A stretch of 64,000 bases of DNA from Dankookia rubra (lineage in GTDB: Bacteria > Pseudomonadota > Alphaproteobacteria > Acetobacterales > Acetobacteraceae), in assembly GCF_004355005.1 (NCBI RefSeq), contig NZ_SMSJ01000002.1, forward strand, positions 1 to 64,000, in the 5' to 3' direction. Position numbers and translations under genes: made by a program. The notes under the pieces were generated by a model. The model ran no database searches. It was given only the letters and a program-made list of their open reading frames with translations, and was not told the origin of the DNA. The stretch's first letter is position 1, and each line of letters starts with the position of its first letter. This document shows positions 24,649-33,345 of this stretch, in pieces.

Positions 24649-26963
24649 CCCTGCCCTCCCCTGTCTGGCGCGGCGGAGACGGTAACGAAGGGTGCGTCAC
24701 GCTGGTTTAAAGGATTCGTGAGCGGCAGGGGCGGTGGATTGCCTGCCCGATCGCCGATCCGCCGCGGCCGCGCGGTTGCAGGACAGGCTCCAGCGTCCGG
24801 TTGGACTTGGCCCTCGGCCATTGCGGATTCCGGCGCCCGCGCCAGGCTCGGCGGCTCCGGCAGCGGGATGGCAAGCAGCACGTCCAGCCCCTTGCGCCCC
24901 AGTCGAAGGCCACGGTGCCGTGGAGCCGGGCCCGGGTCACCCGGTCCACCAGCTTGGAGCCGAACCCCCGGCGTGTCGGCGCGCCTGCCAGCGGCAGTCC
25001 GCCGCGTTCCGACCGGCGCAGCTGCAGCCAGCCATTCCCGCCCAAGGCCAAGCCCACCCGCAGCATCCCGTCCTTGCGTGACGGCGCGACGTACTTGGTG
25101 GCATCGGTCGGCAGCTCGTGCAGCATCAAGGAAAGCGGCTGGGCGATTTCCGCCCTCAGCAGTACCGGCGGGCCGGAGGCCTGCACGCGAGGCACCGCTT
25201 CCGTCTCGAAGGCCGCCAGCTCCTGGCCCAGCAACTCGTCGAGGCTTGCTCCCTGCCAGCGCTCCGCCGCCAGCAACGCATGCGCCCGGGTCATGGCAGC
25301 GATCCGCCCATCCAGGTTGCGGGCAAACTCCGCCGGCGGCTGGTCGCGCGGCGAAAGCTGCAGCGGCGCCCGCACCGCCGCCAGCGCATTGCGCGGCCCG
25401 TGGTCTAGCTCGCGCAGCAGAAGGCGTTCCCGCATCTCGGCTTCGCGCCGCGCCCGGTCACGTCGATCGACGCGGCGTAGAGCAGCTTCTGGTCGCCGAG
25501 CTCGACCTGCTTCAAGATCACCAGCATGTCGCGCAGCGCGCCGGAGCGCGTGCGGAAGCGAGTCTCGAGCGTGCCGCGCCCGGGCAGCCTCGGCGCCGCC
25601 AGCGGGCGGAAGGCGGCTTCGGAGTGGACCTTGTCGATGTCGGGCAGGTGCAACCCGGCGCATTCCGCCCGGGCATGGCCAGGCAAATCGCAGGCCAGGT
25701 CTTTGAAAGCGACCAGGGCCAGGGTCTTCGGGTCGACCAGCATCACCGCGATGGGCGCCGCCTCGAACAGCGCCCGGAAGCGCGCCCCTGCCACCTCGCT
25801 GCGGGCGATGCCGCGGCGCAGCTCGGCCTCGCGCGCCTGCCCCGCCGCCGCCATGGCATCGCAGGCCGCTGCCAGCCGGCCGAGCTCCGACCGATCCGTC
25901 AGGCCTGCCCGGGCGGAAAGGTCGCCGGCCTCCCAGCACGCCGCTGCCCCGGCGAGCCGGGCCACCGGCCGGCGGATGAACCGCACCGCGAACCAGAGCG
26001 CGAGGCCGAGCGCGGCGAGCGCGGCCAAGGTGGAGCCGGGCAGCGCCACCCGGGCGCGTCGCCGTGCCTCGGCCAGCGCCAGGTCGCGGTCCAGCCCGAC
26101 CGCGACGAACAATCCTTCGCCCGGCGCCATGTTGACCGGTTGGTAGCCGGTGACTCGGAGCGCACCGGCCCAGCGCGGCTCCGTCACGCCCGGGATGCCG
26201 CTTGTCAGCGACGGGGCCAGCCCGGCCGGCAGCGGCTTGCCGACCAAGCTGCGGTCCGGCAGGGCGGCCAGGACGTTGCCATTCCGGTCCGCCACCAGCA
26301 GGGCCGCGCCGGGCGGCAAGGGCGCCCGCTGCAGCGTCGCCGCCATCTGCTCGAGATCGAGTTCGGCATCCAGGATGGCAATCGGCCCGCCGTCCGGGCC
26401 CAGTGCCGGGCGCGAGACGTGCAGCACGCGGCGACCGGTCTCCGGCTATCCACCTGCTCGCCGACGGTGAAGCCGCTCCGCTCGAGCGCGGCCCGGTACC
26501 AGCAGCGGTCCGCCACGATCCGACCTGGCCAGCCGCTGCTGCAGAATACCTCCCGATCCGGGACCGTGGCGGCGAAGTTCACGGCATAGGCGGGGAATTC
26601 TGCGGCGATCTGCCACAGACTGGCCGAGCAGGCCTCGACATCGAGGGCCCGGACCAAGCGCCGGGAGACGATGGCGCCGAGCAGTTACCCGGCGCCGCCG
26701 ATCATCCGCTCCTGCTCCACGGTGGTGCGCAGAGTGAGGTCGCGCGCCGCGGCGGCAAGGCCGGCGCGATGCTCGCGGTCCGCATACGCTTCGCGCCAGA
26801 CCAGCAGCGCCAGCGGCGGCAGGGCGGTCAGCAGGACGAGGACCAGCAGCCGGGCAAAGAGGCTGATGCTTGGGAAATCGGCGGTCCGGGCTGACGGGCT
26901 CGGCGGCAAGGCCGATCCGTCCTTGGCGCGGACCACGGGCGAACAGGCTGGAGGCAGAACCAT
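24645..26963 (-). pseudogene. Decayed HWE-type sensor histidine kinase
   Basis: Reading leftward from 26963 there is a transmembrane start (LFARLLVLVLLTALPPLALL), a Cache-like extracellular part, a second membrane segment and HAMP-like region, a PAS-like part and an HWE kinase core. The gene is broken by an in-frame TAA at 26685-26687 and by frame changes near 26450, 25445 and 24885, each consistent with loss of one base. Signature residues are also worn: ELDHGPRNALA for the His box, LHELPTDATKY for the N box, and RRSERGG where W-x-E is expected. The C-terminal limit is uncertain. An intact relative lies at 50895-52655. Confidence 0.8.
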
Positions 26964-27007
26964 CCCGGTTCATGGCCCGCCGGGATCATTTCCCGCCGGG
27001 CCGTGGC

Positions 27008-27961
27008 CTATTCGGCCCGCACGCCGACCGCGCGGATCACCTCCCGCCAGGTCTGCCGGTCGGCGGCGATGCGCGCCGCCAGGGTGGCGGCATCCTCGAA
27101 GCGCGGCGAGAGGCCGTTCTCCGCCAGCCGCTTCGGCAGCGCCTCCCCCGCCATCGCCTGGCGCAGCGCGCCTTCCAGCCGGCCGGCGAGCTCGGCCGGC
27201 ATGCCGCGCGGGGCGCAGATGCCGAACCAGCCCGTGACGTCGAAACCCGGCACGGCCTCGGCCAGCGGGCGGGCATCGGGGTAAAGCGCCGAGCCGCCTG
27301 TATCGGCCAGCGCCAGCAGCCGGATGCTGCCTTCGCGCAGCTGGCCCGGAACATCGGCCAGGTTGGTGATCATGAAGTCGGTTCGCCCGCCGAGGATGTC
27401 GAGGATCGCCGGCGTGGCCCCGCGATAGGGGATGTGCACCATGTCGGTGCCGGTCTTCTGCTTCAGCAACTCGCCCGAGAGGTGCTGCGCCGAGCCGACC
27501 CCGGCGCTGCCGAAGCTGACCTGGCCGGGCCGGGCGCGGGCCGCCGCCAACACGTCCTGCACGCTGCGATAGGGGCCCTTGGCCGAAACCATGAAGCCGT
27601 AGGAGGAGAGCGCGAGGTTGCCGATGGGCGCCAAGGCCTCCCCCGGGTCGAGCGGCAGGTTGGCGCCGACCAGCTGCGGCACGATGGCCATGGTGCTCAT
27701 CGGGCACTGGAACAGGGTGTTGCCGTCGGGCGCGCTGCGCGCCACCTCGGCGGCGCCGATCACGCCGTTCACCCCGGTGCGGTTCTCGACCACCACCCGG
27801 GCGCCGAGCAGCGGGCCGATCGCCTCGGCCGTGAGGCGCGCCACAAGGTCCGAGGCGCCGCCGGCGGCGAAGCCGCTCACCAGACGGATGGTCCGCTCCT
27901 GCGCCATCGCCGGGCCGGCCAATGCCGCCGCCAGCAACACACCCCGCACGATGCGCCGCAT
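27008..27961 (-). CDS. Bug-family solute-binding protein
   Basis: A 317-residue secreted protein. The ATG at 27961 has GGGGAGG before it and starts the signal peptide (MRRIVRGVLLAAALAGPAMA); an upstream in-frame start is not needed. Family motifs are the ligand loop SGFAAGGASDLVAR and VVVENRTGVNG. The loop has AAGG instead of PPGG, and GVNG replaces GAGG, so it belongs to a different Bug branch from the 1133-5375 cluster. It is transcribed divergently from a DUF1028 gene with 83 bases between. Confidence 0.92.
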   Translation of the reverse strand: MRRIVRGVLLAAALAGPAMAQERTIRLVSGFAAGGASDLVARLTAEAIGPLLGARVVVENRTGVNGVIGAAEVARSAPDGNTLFQCPMSTMAIVPQLVGANLPLDPGEALAPIGNLALSSYGFMVSAKGPYRSVQDVLAAARARPGQVSFGSAGVGSAQHLSGELLKQKTGTDMVHIPYRGATPAILDILGGRTDFMITNLADVPGQLREGSIRLLALADTGGSALYPDARPLAEAVPGFDVTGWFGICAPRGMPAELAGRLEGALRQAMAGEALPKRLAENGLSPRFEDAATLAARIAADRQTWREVIRAVGVRAE

Positions 27962-28044
27962 CCCCGCCTCCCCGGTCGTTCCTGCAGCGATCCTCCCGCT
28001 GCCCGACCCTGGACGCAAGCGCGGCGACAGGCTTCGATCCGGGC

Positions 28045-28701
28045 ATGACCTTCTCCCTGATCGCGCGCTGCCCGCGCACCGGCCAGATCGGCGCGGCCGT
28101 CACCACCTCCTCGATCGCGGTGGCGACGCGGGTGCCTTTCTGCGCTGCCGGGATCGGCGCGGTGCTGACACAGCACCGGACCGACCCGCGGCTCGGCCCG
28201 CGCGGGCTCGACCTGCTGCGGAGCGGCTGCACCGCCGCCGAGACGGTCGCGGCCCTGGTCGCCTCCACGCCGCATGAGGGCTGGCGGCAACTTGCCGTGC
28301 TGGATGCCGCGGGCTGCACCGCCCATCATCACGGCGCGAAGGTGAAGCCGGAGCGCGGGGTCGCGCATGGGCCGGGAGTGGTGGCGATCGGCAATATCCT
28401 GGCCTCCGAACAGGTGCCTGCGGCGATGCTGGCCGGTGTCCTCGGGGCGCCCGAAGCGCCGCTCGCCGAGCGCCTGCTGCTGGGGCTCGAGGCCGGCGAG
28501 GCAGCAGGCGGCGAGCATGGCAAGGTCACCTCGGCCAGCCTGATGGTCGTCTGGCGGGAAACCTTTCCCTATGTCGACCTGCGGATCGACCTCTCGCCAG
28601 CCCCGCTGCCGGCGCTGCGTGCGCTGTGGCAGGCCTATGCGCCGCTGGCGGACGGCTTCGTGCGGCGGGCGCTGCAGCCGGACGATGCGCCGCTGATCTA
28701 G
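28045..28701 (+). CDS. DUF1028 family protein (Ntn-hydrolase fold)
   Basis: A 218-residue cytoplasmic protein. It starts MTFSLIARCPRTGQIG and contains the family block for internal strand pairs ([35 protein letters not shown]). DUF1028 belongs to the N-terminal nucleophile hydrolase clan; residue 2 is Thr in both copies in this window, a candidate nucleophile after Met removal. Function is not established. A second member at 54601 leads a peptide-transport operon. The ribosome site is weak. Confidence 0.85.
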   Translation: MTFSLIARCPRTGQIGAAVTTSSIAVATRVPFCAAGIGAVLTQHRTDPRLGPRGLDLLRSGCTAAETVAALVASTPHEGWRQLAVLDAAGCTAHHHGAKVKPERGVAHGPGVVAIGNILASEQVPAAMLAGVLGAPEAPLAERLLLGLEAGEAAGGEHGKVTSASLMVVWRETFPYVDLRIDLSPAPLPALRALWQAYAPLADGFVRRALQPDDAPLI

Positions 28702-28820
28702 CAGCAGCCGGGGGCTCGGTCCGTCACTGATCCAACAGTGATCCGGGATCGGCGGCGAACCGGAGTAGGCCTGGGGTGTTGATGCACCTCTCTAACCATC
28801 GGTCATCCAGGAGCCCCGGC

Positions 28821-29240
28821 ATGAGCATTTTCGGCAACATCATCTCCAAGATCTTCGGCCATAGCCAAGCCGCCCAGCCCGGCGCCACCCCGGCCAGCGA
28901 GGCCGCAGCCCAGGGCGGCTCGCCGCCGCCGCCCGGCACCAACGACGACGCGGCGAGCGCCGGCCAGCCCGCCTCGCTGCAGAATGTCGATGTCGCGGCG
29001 ATCCTCGACGGCCTGGCGGCCAAGTCGTCGCAGAAGCTGGACTGGAAGCATTCGATCGTCGACCTGATGAAGCTGCTCGGCCTCGACAGCAGCCTCGAGG
29101 CCCGGAAGGAGCTGGCACAGGAGCTGCACTACGGCGGCAGCACCTCGGATTCCGCGGCGATGAACATCTGGCTGCACAGCCAGGTCGTGCAGAAGCTGGC
29201 GCAGAACGGCGGCAAGGTGCCGGAGGAACTGCGGCGCTAG
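28821..29240 (+). CDS. DUF3597 domain protein
   Basis: A 139-residue protein beginning MSIFGNIISKIFGH, with a low-complexity Ala/Pro linker (about 20-60) and a folded C-terminal half with LDWKHSIVDLMKLLGLDSS and ARKELAQELHYGG, the DUF3597 signature. The function of the family is unknown; the charged helical C-terminal domain resembles small LysM-associated proteins. AGGAG precedes the ATG. It stands alone, converging on the CDGSH gene across a strong hairpin. Confidence 0.88.
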   Translation: MSIFGNIISKIFGHSQAAQPGATPASEAAAQGGSPPPPGTNDDAASAGQPASLQNVDVAAILDGLAAKSSQKLDWKHSIVDLMKLLGLDSSLEARKELAQELHYGGSTSDSAAMNIWLHSQVVQKLAQNGGKVPEELRR

Positions 29241-29250
29241 GGACCACTCG

Positions 29251-29276
29251 GCGGCGCGCCCCGGCGGGCGCGCCGC
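29251..29276. terminator. Strong GC hairpin between convergent genes
   Basis: A perfect 11-bp stem (29251-29261 with 29266-29276) and a 4-base loop lie in the 44-base gap between the DUF3597 gene and the leftward CDGSH gene. There is no T-run on either side. Position and strength suggest a bidirectional terminator. Confidence 0.6.
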
Positions 29277-29284
29277 ATCCCTGG

Positions 29285-29536
29285 CTACAGCGCCTTGTGC
29301 CGGCCGTCGCAGAGCGGTGCCTTGGCGCTCGCCTTGCAGCCGCAGAACCAGACCTGGCCATCCTTGTCCGCGGTGTATTTCAGCGGCGCGAAGGCGCTGC
29401 CCTTGTGGGTGCCGTCGCAGAAGGGCTGCTTGCCCGAATTGCCGCAGGTGCACCACCAGTAGCTCTTCCCCGCCTCGACCTGGGCCGGATAGGGCGCCTT
29501 CTGGGCGATGGTGGGCTGCGGCGCGGCTTCGGTCAT
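29285..29536 (-). CDS. CDGSH iron-sulfur domain protein with two motifs
   Basis: An 83-residue protein with two CDGSH-type sites: CTCGNSGKQPFCDGTHKG and CGCKASAKAPLCDGRHKA. Each has the C-x-C, PxCDG and H pattern that binds a 2Fe-2S cluster through three Cys and one His. Proteins of this type transfer electrons or clusters. GGGAGG precedes the ATG. The ATG overlaps the stop of the upstream SRPBCC gene, so both proteins are made from one message. Confidence 0.92.
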   Translation of the reverse strand: MTEAAPQPTIAQKAPYPAQVEAGKSYWWCTCGNSGKQPFCDGTHKGSAFAPLKYTADKDGQVWFCGCKASAKAPLCDGRHKAL

Positions 29537-29985
29537 GGCTTGGCCTCCCGTTGCGGTGAGTCCGAGCTTCCACCGGCCGGGGCCATGCCGTCCAGCCCGC
29601 CCTCCAACGTCCGGCACATCGTCGCCAGCCCCTGCTCCATGAAGCCGGCGACCAGCTGGCCGGCCTCGTGCGGCAACAGGTCGGCAATCCAGATCACCCG
29701 CGCGCCCTCCTCCTCCGCCAGCACCTGCAGCGAGGCGTTGTGGTGCGCCAGCCAGGCATCCTCGATCGACCAGACCAGCCGCCGCGCCGCGTCGTCGCAA
29801 TCGACGATCCGCTCCCGCAGCACCCGGCCGCTGCCGAAGGTGACGATGCGGGCCCCAGGCTCCAGCCGCGTGTCCAGGACGAAGCCCGGCACCAGCCGGG
29901 TATGCAGCGCGCCCACGTCGCGGATGGCATCCCAGGCCACGGCGGGCGGGATGCGGATAAGGATGTCCCGGCGGATCGAGGCCAT
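29533..29985 (-). CDS. SRPBCC (polyketide cyclase/START-like) family protein
   Basis: A 150-residue single-domain protein with the helix-grip pattern: MASIRRDILIRIPPAVAWDAIRDVGALH at the start and a long C-terminal helix (LVAGFMEQGLATMCRTLEGG). Such domains bind hydrophobic ligands; many act as stress proteins or cyclases. It is coupled to the CDGSH gene by ATGA. No catalytic residues can be assigned. It is transcribed divergently from the Ada-like gene. Confidence 0.82.
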   Translation of the reverse strand: MASIRRDILIRIPPAVAWDAIRDVGALHTRLVPGFVLDTRLEPGARIVTFGSGRVLRERIVDCDDAARRLVWSIEDAWLAHHNASLQVLAEEEGARVIWIADLLPHEAGQLVAGFMEQGLATMCRTLEGGLDGMAPAGGSSDSPQREAKP

Positions 29986-30111
29986 CTTGCCAAGCCCTCT
30001 CGTGTGGCAGGGCCGCAGCCTAGGTCGCCGCGCCCGGCCGTGCTCGCAGGAATCGGACGCGGTCATCCCGCGGCGGCTGCCTGCCCGCCGGGCGCGTGGC
30101 ATGATCAGGCC

Positions 30112-30756
30112 ATGGACCACGCGCCCTTGATCCCCAGCCTGCCGCCGGGCGACCAGGCGGAACTGGACCCCGTCTTTCGCGAGCGGATCCGCTACGCCCG
30201 CGATCCCGCCTATGACGGCCTGATCTTCATCGGCGTGCACAGCACCGGCATCTATTGCCGGCCGGTCTGCCCGGCGCGGCAGCCGCTCCCGCGCAACGTG
30301 CGCTACTACCGCAGCGCCGCCGCGGCCGAGGCGGCAGGGCTGCGCCCCTGCCTGCGCTGCCGGCCGGAGACCGCGCCATTCTCCGCCGCCTGGAACGGCA
30401 CCCGCAGCACGGTCGGCCGGGCCTTGCGGCTCATCGACGCGGGGGCGCTCGACGCTGGCGACGTCGGCTCCCTCGCCGCGCGGCTCGGCATCGGCCCGCG
30501 GCACCTCGCCCGGCTGTTCCGCCGGCACCTCGGCGCCAGCCCGACCGGCGTGGCCCGGACCGCGCGGGTGCAGCGGGCGAAGCGGCTGATCGACGACACC
30601 GACCTGCCGATGACCGGGGTCGCCGCCGAAGCCGGCTTCGCCAGCCTGCGCAGCTTCAACGCGGCCATCCGGCAGACCTACCGCCGCGCACCGACTGAGC
30701 TTCGCCGGCGGCGGCGCGGGGCCGTCACCGCTGCTGCGGCATCGCCGTCGGGATGA
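30112..30756 (+). CDS. Ada-type zinc domain plus AraC HTH, lacking a catalytic domain
   Basis: A 214-residue protein. The N-terminal part is the Ada methyl-acceptor zinc domain with four Cys (IYCRPVCPARQP and LRPCLRCRPE), which senses methylphosphotriesters in DNA. An AraC-type helix-turn-helix follows (VGSLAARLGIGPRHLARLFRRH and MTGVAAEAGFASLRSFN). Family members usually continue into an AlkA glycosylase or an alkyltransferase domain; here the frame stops about 20 residues after the HTH, overlapping the end of the convergent gene. It may be a natural regulator-only form or a truncated gene. Confidence 0.85.
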   Translation: MDHAPLIPSLPPGDQAELDPVFRERIRYARDPAYDGLIFIGVHSTGIYCRPVCPARQPLPRNVRYYRSAAAAEAAGLRPCLRCRPETAPFSAAWNGTRSTVGRALRLIDAGALDAGDVGSLAARLGIGPRHLARLFRRHLGASPTGVARTARVQRAKRLIDDTDLPMTGVAAEAGFASLRSFNAAIRQTYRRAPTELRRRRRGAVTAAAASPSG

Positions 30757-31648
30757 TGGTCTTCACCAGGCTCGCATCCAGCACTTCGTAGTCGTGGTAG
30801 CCGATGGTGGCGTAGAGCTCGGCCCGGGTCTGCATCCGATCGACCATCTTGTGGGTGCCGCCGTTCGCCTTGATCGAGGCGTAGAGCTCCTCGACCGCCT
30901 TGGCCGCGACGCGCAGGTGGGAGACCGGCCAGATCACCATGGAATAGCCCATCTCCTCGAACTCCTTCGCGGTGAAGAAGGGCGTGCGACCGAACTCCGT
31001 CATGTTGGCCAGCAGCTTCACCCCGGGCATCCGCCGGGCGAATTCGACGAACATCTCGCGCGTCGTCAGGGCTTCCGGGAAGATCGCGTCGGCGCCGCTC
31101 TCGAGATAAAGCTTCGCCCGCGCCACGGCACCGTCCATGCCCTCGCTGGCCGCTGCGTCGGTGCGGGCGATGATGTAGAGGTGCTTCCGCGCCTTCCGCG
31201 CCGCGGCGCATTTCGCCGCCATGTCATGCGCGTCGGCCAGCTTCTTGTCGTTGAGGTGGCCGCATTTCTTCGGCAGCAGCTGGTCCTCCAGGTGCACCGC
31301 GCCGGCCCCGGCTTCCTCGAAGGCGCGGACCATGTGCATGACGTTCAGCGCCTCGCCATAGCCGGTGTCGCCATCGACCAGCATCGGCAGCCCAGTGGAG
31401 CGGTTGACCTGGCGGATCCAGAAGCAGACCTCGTCCACCGTGATCATGCCGAGGTCGGGCAGGCCCATGGTGGCGGTCATCGCCGCGCCTGAGAGGTAGA
31501 CAGCCTCGAACCCCGCCTTCTTCGCCAGCAGCGCGGCCATGCCGAAATGCGCCCCCGGCATCTGCAGGATCCCCGGGCCTTCGAGCAGGCGGCGGAAGCG
31601 GAGGCCGGCCGGCTCGTCCGGGACATCGGCACCGATCACGTAGGGCAT
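30725..31648 (-). CDS. prpB: 2-Methylisocitrate lyase-like protein (PrpB family)
   Basis: A 307-residue TIM-barrel lyase. It has the Mg site DGDTGYGEALN, the HLEDQLLPKKCGH loop with the catalytic Cys found in isocitrate and methylisocitrate lyases, and a later IIARTDA. The length is that of PrpB, which splits 2-methylisocitrate into pyruvate and succinate in propionate use. No prpC or prpD is nearby, so the substrate may differ. I prefer the ATG at 31648; one at 31669 has no ribosome site. Confidence 0.85.
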   Translation of the reverse strand: MPYVIGADVPDEPAGLRFRRLLEGPGILQMPGAHFGMAALLAKKAGFEAVYLSGAAMTATMGLPDLGMITVDEVCFWIRQVNRSTGLPMLVDGDTGYGEALNVMHMVRAFEEAGAGAVHLEDQLLPKKCGHLNDKKLADAHDMAAKCAAARKARKHLYIIARTDAAASEGMDGAVARAKLYLESGADAIFPEALTTREMFVEFARRMPGVKLLANMTEFGRTPFFTAKEFEEMGYSMVIWPVSHLRVAAKAVEELYASIKANGGTHKMVDRMQTRAELYATIGYHDYEVLDASLVKTIIPTAMPQQR

Positions 31649-31748
31649 GGCGTCTCTCTCATGGAACAAGGCTGTGCGGCGGGAGAGAGCGCCAGGGCCA
31701 GCGATCTGTCAATTTCGATCCCGCGCGGCCGGCGATAGGCAAATCGTA

Positions 31749-33167
31749 TCAGGCGAAGAACGCCAGCGTGACCAGCCCGAACAACGGCAGCAGCACCGCC
31801 GCCGCCCAGGCGCAGTAGCCGAAGAAGCCCGGCATCTCCACTCCGGCCCGCTCCGCCATCGCCTTGACCATGAAATTCGGGGCGTTGCCGATATAGCTGT
31901 TGGCCCCCATGAAGACCGCGCCGCAGGAGATCGCCGCCAGCAACGACGCGTCCGGCCCCATCAGCCGCACCGCGTCGCCGCCCGCCAGGTTGAAGAACAC
32001 CAGGTAGGTCGGCGCATTGTCGAGGAAGCTCGACAGCAGGCCGGTCAGCCAGAAATAGGCAGCCGGGACCGGCGCCCCGGCCGCATCCGTGGTCAGCCCG
32101 ACCAGCCCGGCCGCCGCCCCGTCCCGCCCGGCCCGCAGGATCGCCAGCAGCGGGGCCATGCAAATGAAGATGGCGGCGAAGAGCTTGGCGACCTCGACGA
32201 TCGCCCCCCAGCCGAAGCCGTTTTCCTCCCGCAGCGCGAGGGGCGTCACGCGGAAGGAGACCACGGTGATGCCGAGGAAGGCCGCCACCGCCAGCAGGCG
32301 TTCCTGCCCGATGGGCTCGCCCAGGAGGCCGACTGGCCCCGGCTGCCAGACCCCCTGCAGCAGCACCACGCCGAGCACCGCGCCGAGCAGCGCCAGGTTG
32401 CGGCGGCCGCGGATGTGCAGACCGCCCTCGCCCTCCCGCAGCGCCGGCGCCGACGGCTGTTCCTTCGCCCAGGCGCGCCGGTCGAGCAACCAGTACAGGC
32501 CGAGCAGCAGCACGGCGCAGAGCAGGAACTCGGCCGCCAGGTGCTGCACCGTCCAAAGGAAGCCGACGCCCTTGAGGAAGCCGAGATAGAGCGGCGGGTC
32601 GCCGAGCGGGGTCAGCGCGCCGCCGATATTGCTGACCAGGAATATGAAGAATACCAGGCTATGCACCTTGCGGATGCGGAAGGCATTGGCCCGCAGCAGC
32701 GGCGGCAGGAAGACGATCGAGGCGCCGGTGGTGCCCATGACGCTGGCCGCCAGCGTCCCGGCCGCCAGCAGCGCGGTGTTCACCGCCGGCGTGCCGACCA
32801 GCCGGCCGCGCAGGACAACCCCGCCGCCGGTGGTGTACAGCGCCAGCAGCAGGGCCATGAATGGCACCCAGTCCTGCAGCAGGACGTGGCGGATCTCCAC
32901 CAGCGCCGGGCCAAGCCCGAAGGCCAGGGCGAAGGGCAGCACCAGCGCCGCCGCCCAGGCCGCGGCGATCTTGCCGTAGTGCACGTGCCAGAGATGCCCG
33001 GCGACCAGCGGCAGCAGGGCGATGCTCAGCAGCAGCCCGGCGAATGGCAACCCCCAGGCGAGGCCGAGCGAGGCCTCCATCGGCGCCGCCAGGGCCGGGC
33101 CGCCGAACAGCAACATCGGCGCCAGCAGCGCGGCGCGGCATGGGCGGAGCAAGTCGGGGGCGGACAT
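31749..33167 (-). CDS. Sodium:proton antiporter / citrate-transporter-like membrane protein
   Basis: A 472-residue protein with about 11-12 membrane segments, of the ion transporter superfamily that includes NhaD and ArsB. Recognisable parts are the re-entrant region GTTGASIVFLPPLLRA, SNIGGALTPLGDPPLYLGFL and LSSFLDNAPTYLVFFNLAGG, and GANSYIGNAPNFMVKAM, which is the signature of bacterial NhaD-like antiporters. The ATG at 33167 has a weak site. It is transcribed away from the cox cluster. The ion is inferred, not shown. Confidence 0.85.
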   Translation of the reverse strand: MSAPDLLRPCRAALLAPMLLFGGPALAAPMEASLGLAWGLPFAGLLLSIALLPLVAGHLWHVHYGKIAAAWAAALVLPFALAFGLGPALVEIRHVLLQDWVPFMALLLALYTTGGGVVLRGRLVGTPAVNTALLAAGTLAASVMGTTGASIVFLPPLLRANAFRIRKVHSLVFFIFLVSNIGGALTPLGDPPLYLGFLKGVGFLWTVQHLAAEFLLCAVLLLGLYWLLDRRAWAKEQPSAPALREGEGGLHIRGRRNLALLGAVLGVVLLQGVWQPGPVGLLGEPIGQERLLAVAAFLGITVVSFRVTPLALREENGFGWGAIVEVAKLFAAIFICMAPLLAILRAGRDGAAAGLVGLTTDAAGAPVPAAYFWLTGLLSSFLDNAPTYLVFFNLAGGDAVRLMGPDASLLAAISCGAVFMGANSYIGNAPNFMVKAMAERAGVEMPGFFGYCAWAAAVLLPLFGLVTLAFFA

Positions 33168-33287
33168 GGGCGGCACACACACCATTCGTCGCGCCACCGC
33201 AACCCCAACGGCCGCCGCGGCGCTGTGCCCGCTGGCCTGAACCATACGGCCACCCCCTACGGGCCCCTACCCTGGACCGCGGCCCGC

Positions 33288-33306
33288 GGGGGTTTCCTTG
33301 ACCCCC
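33288..33306. repeat. Small inverted repeat upstream of coxG
   Basis: Six-base arms (33288-33293 and 33301-33306) with a 7-base loop lie about 40 bases before coxG, in the 178-base gap between two divergent starts. It might be an operator or a leader hairpin; nothing else in the gap identifies itself. Confidence 0.3.
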
Positions 33307-33345
33307 AGCGGCCACTAAGGTCCGACGCGAATTTGGGAGCAGACC

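Noticed and set aside
29251-29276. Small RNA gene at the strong hairpin
   Set aside because: The hairpin sits exactly between convergent stops with no promoter-like sequence, so a terminator explains it better.
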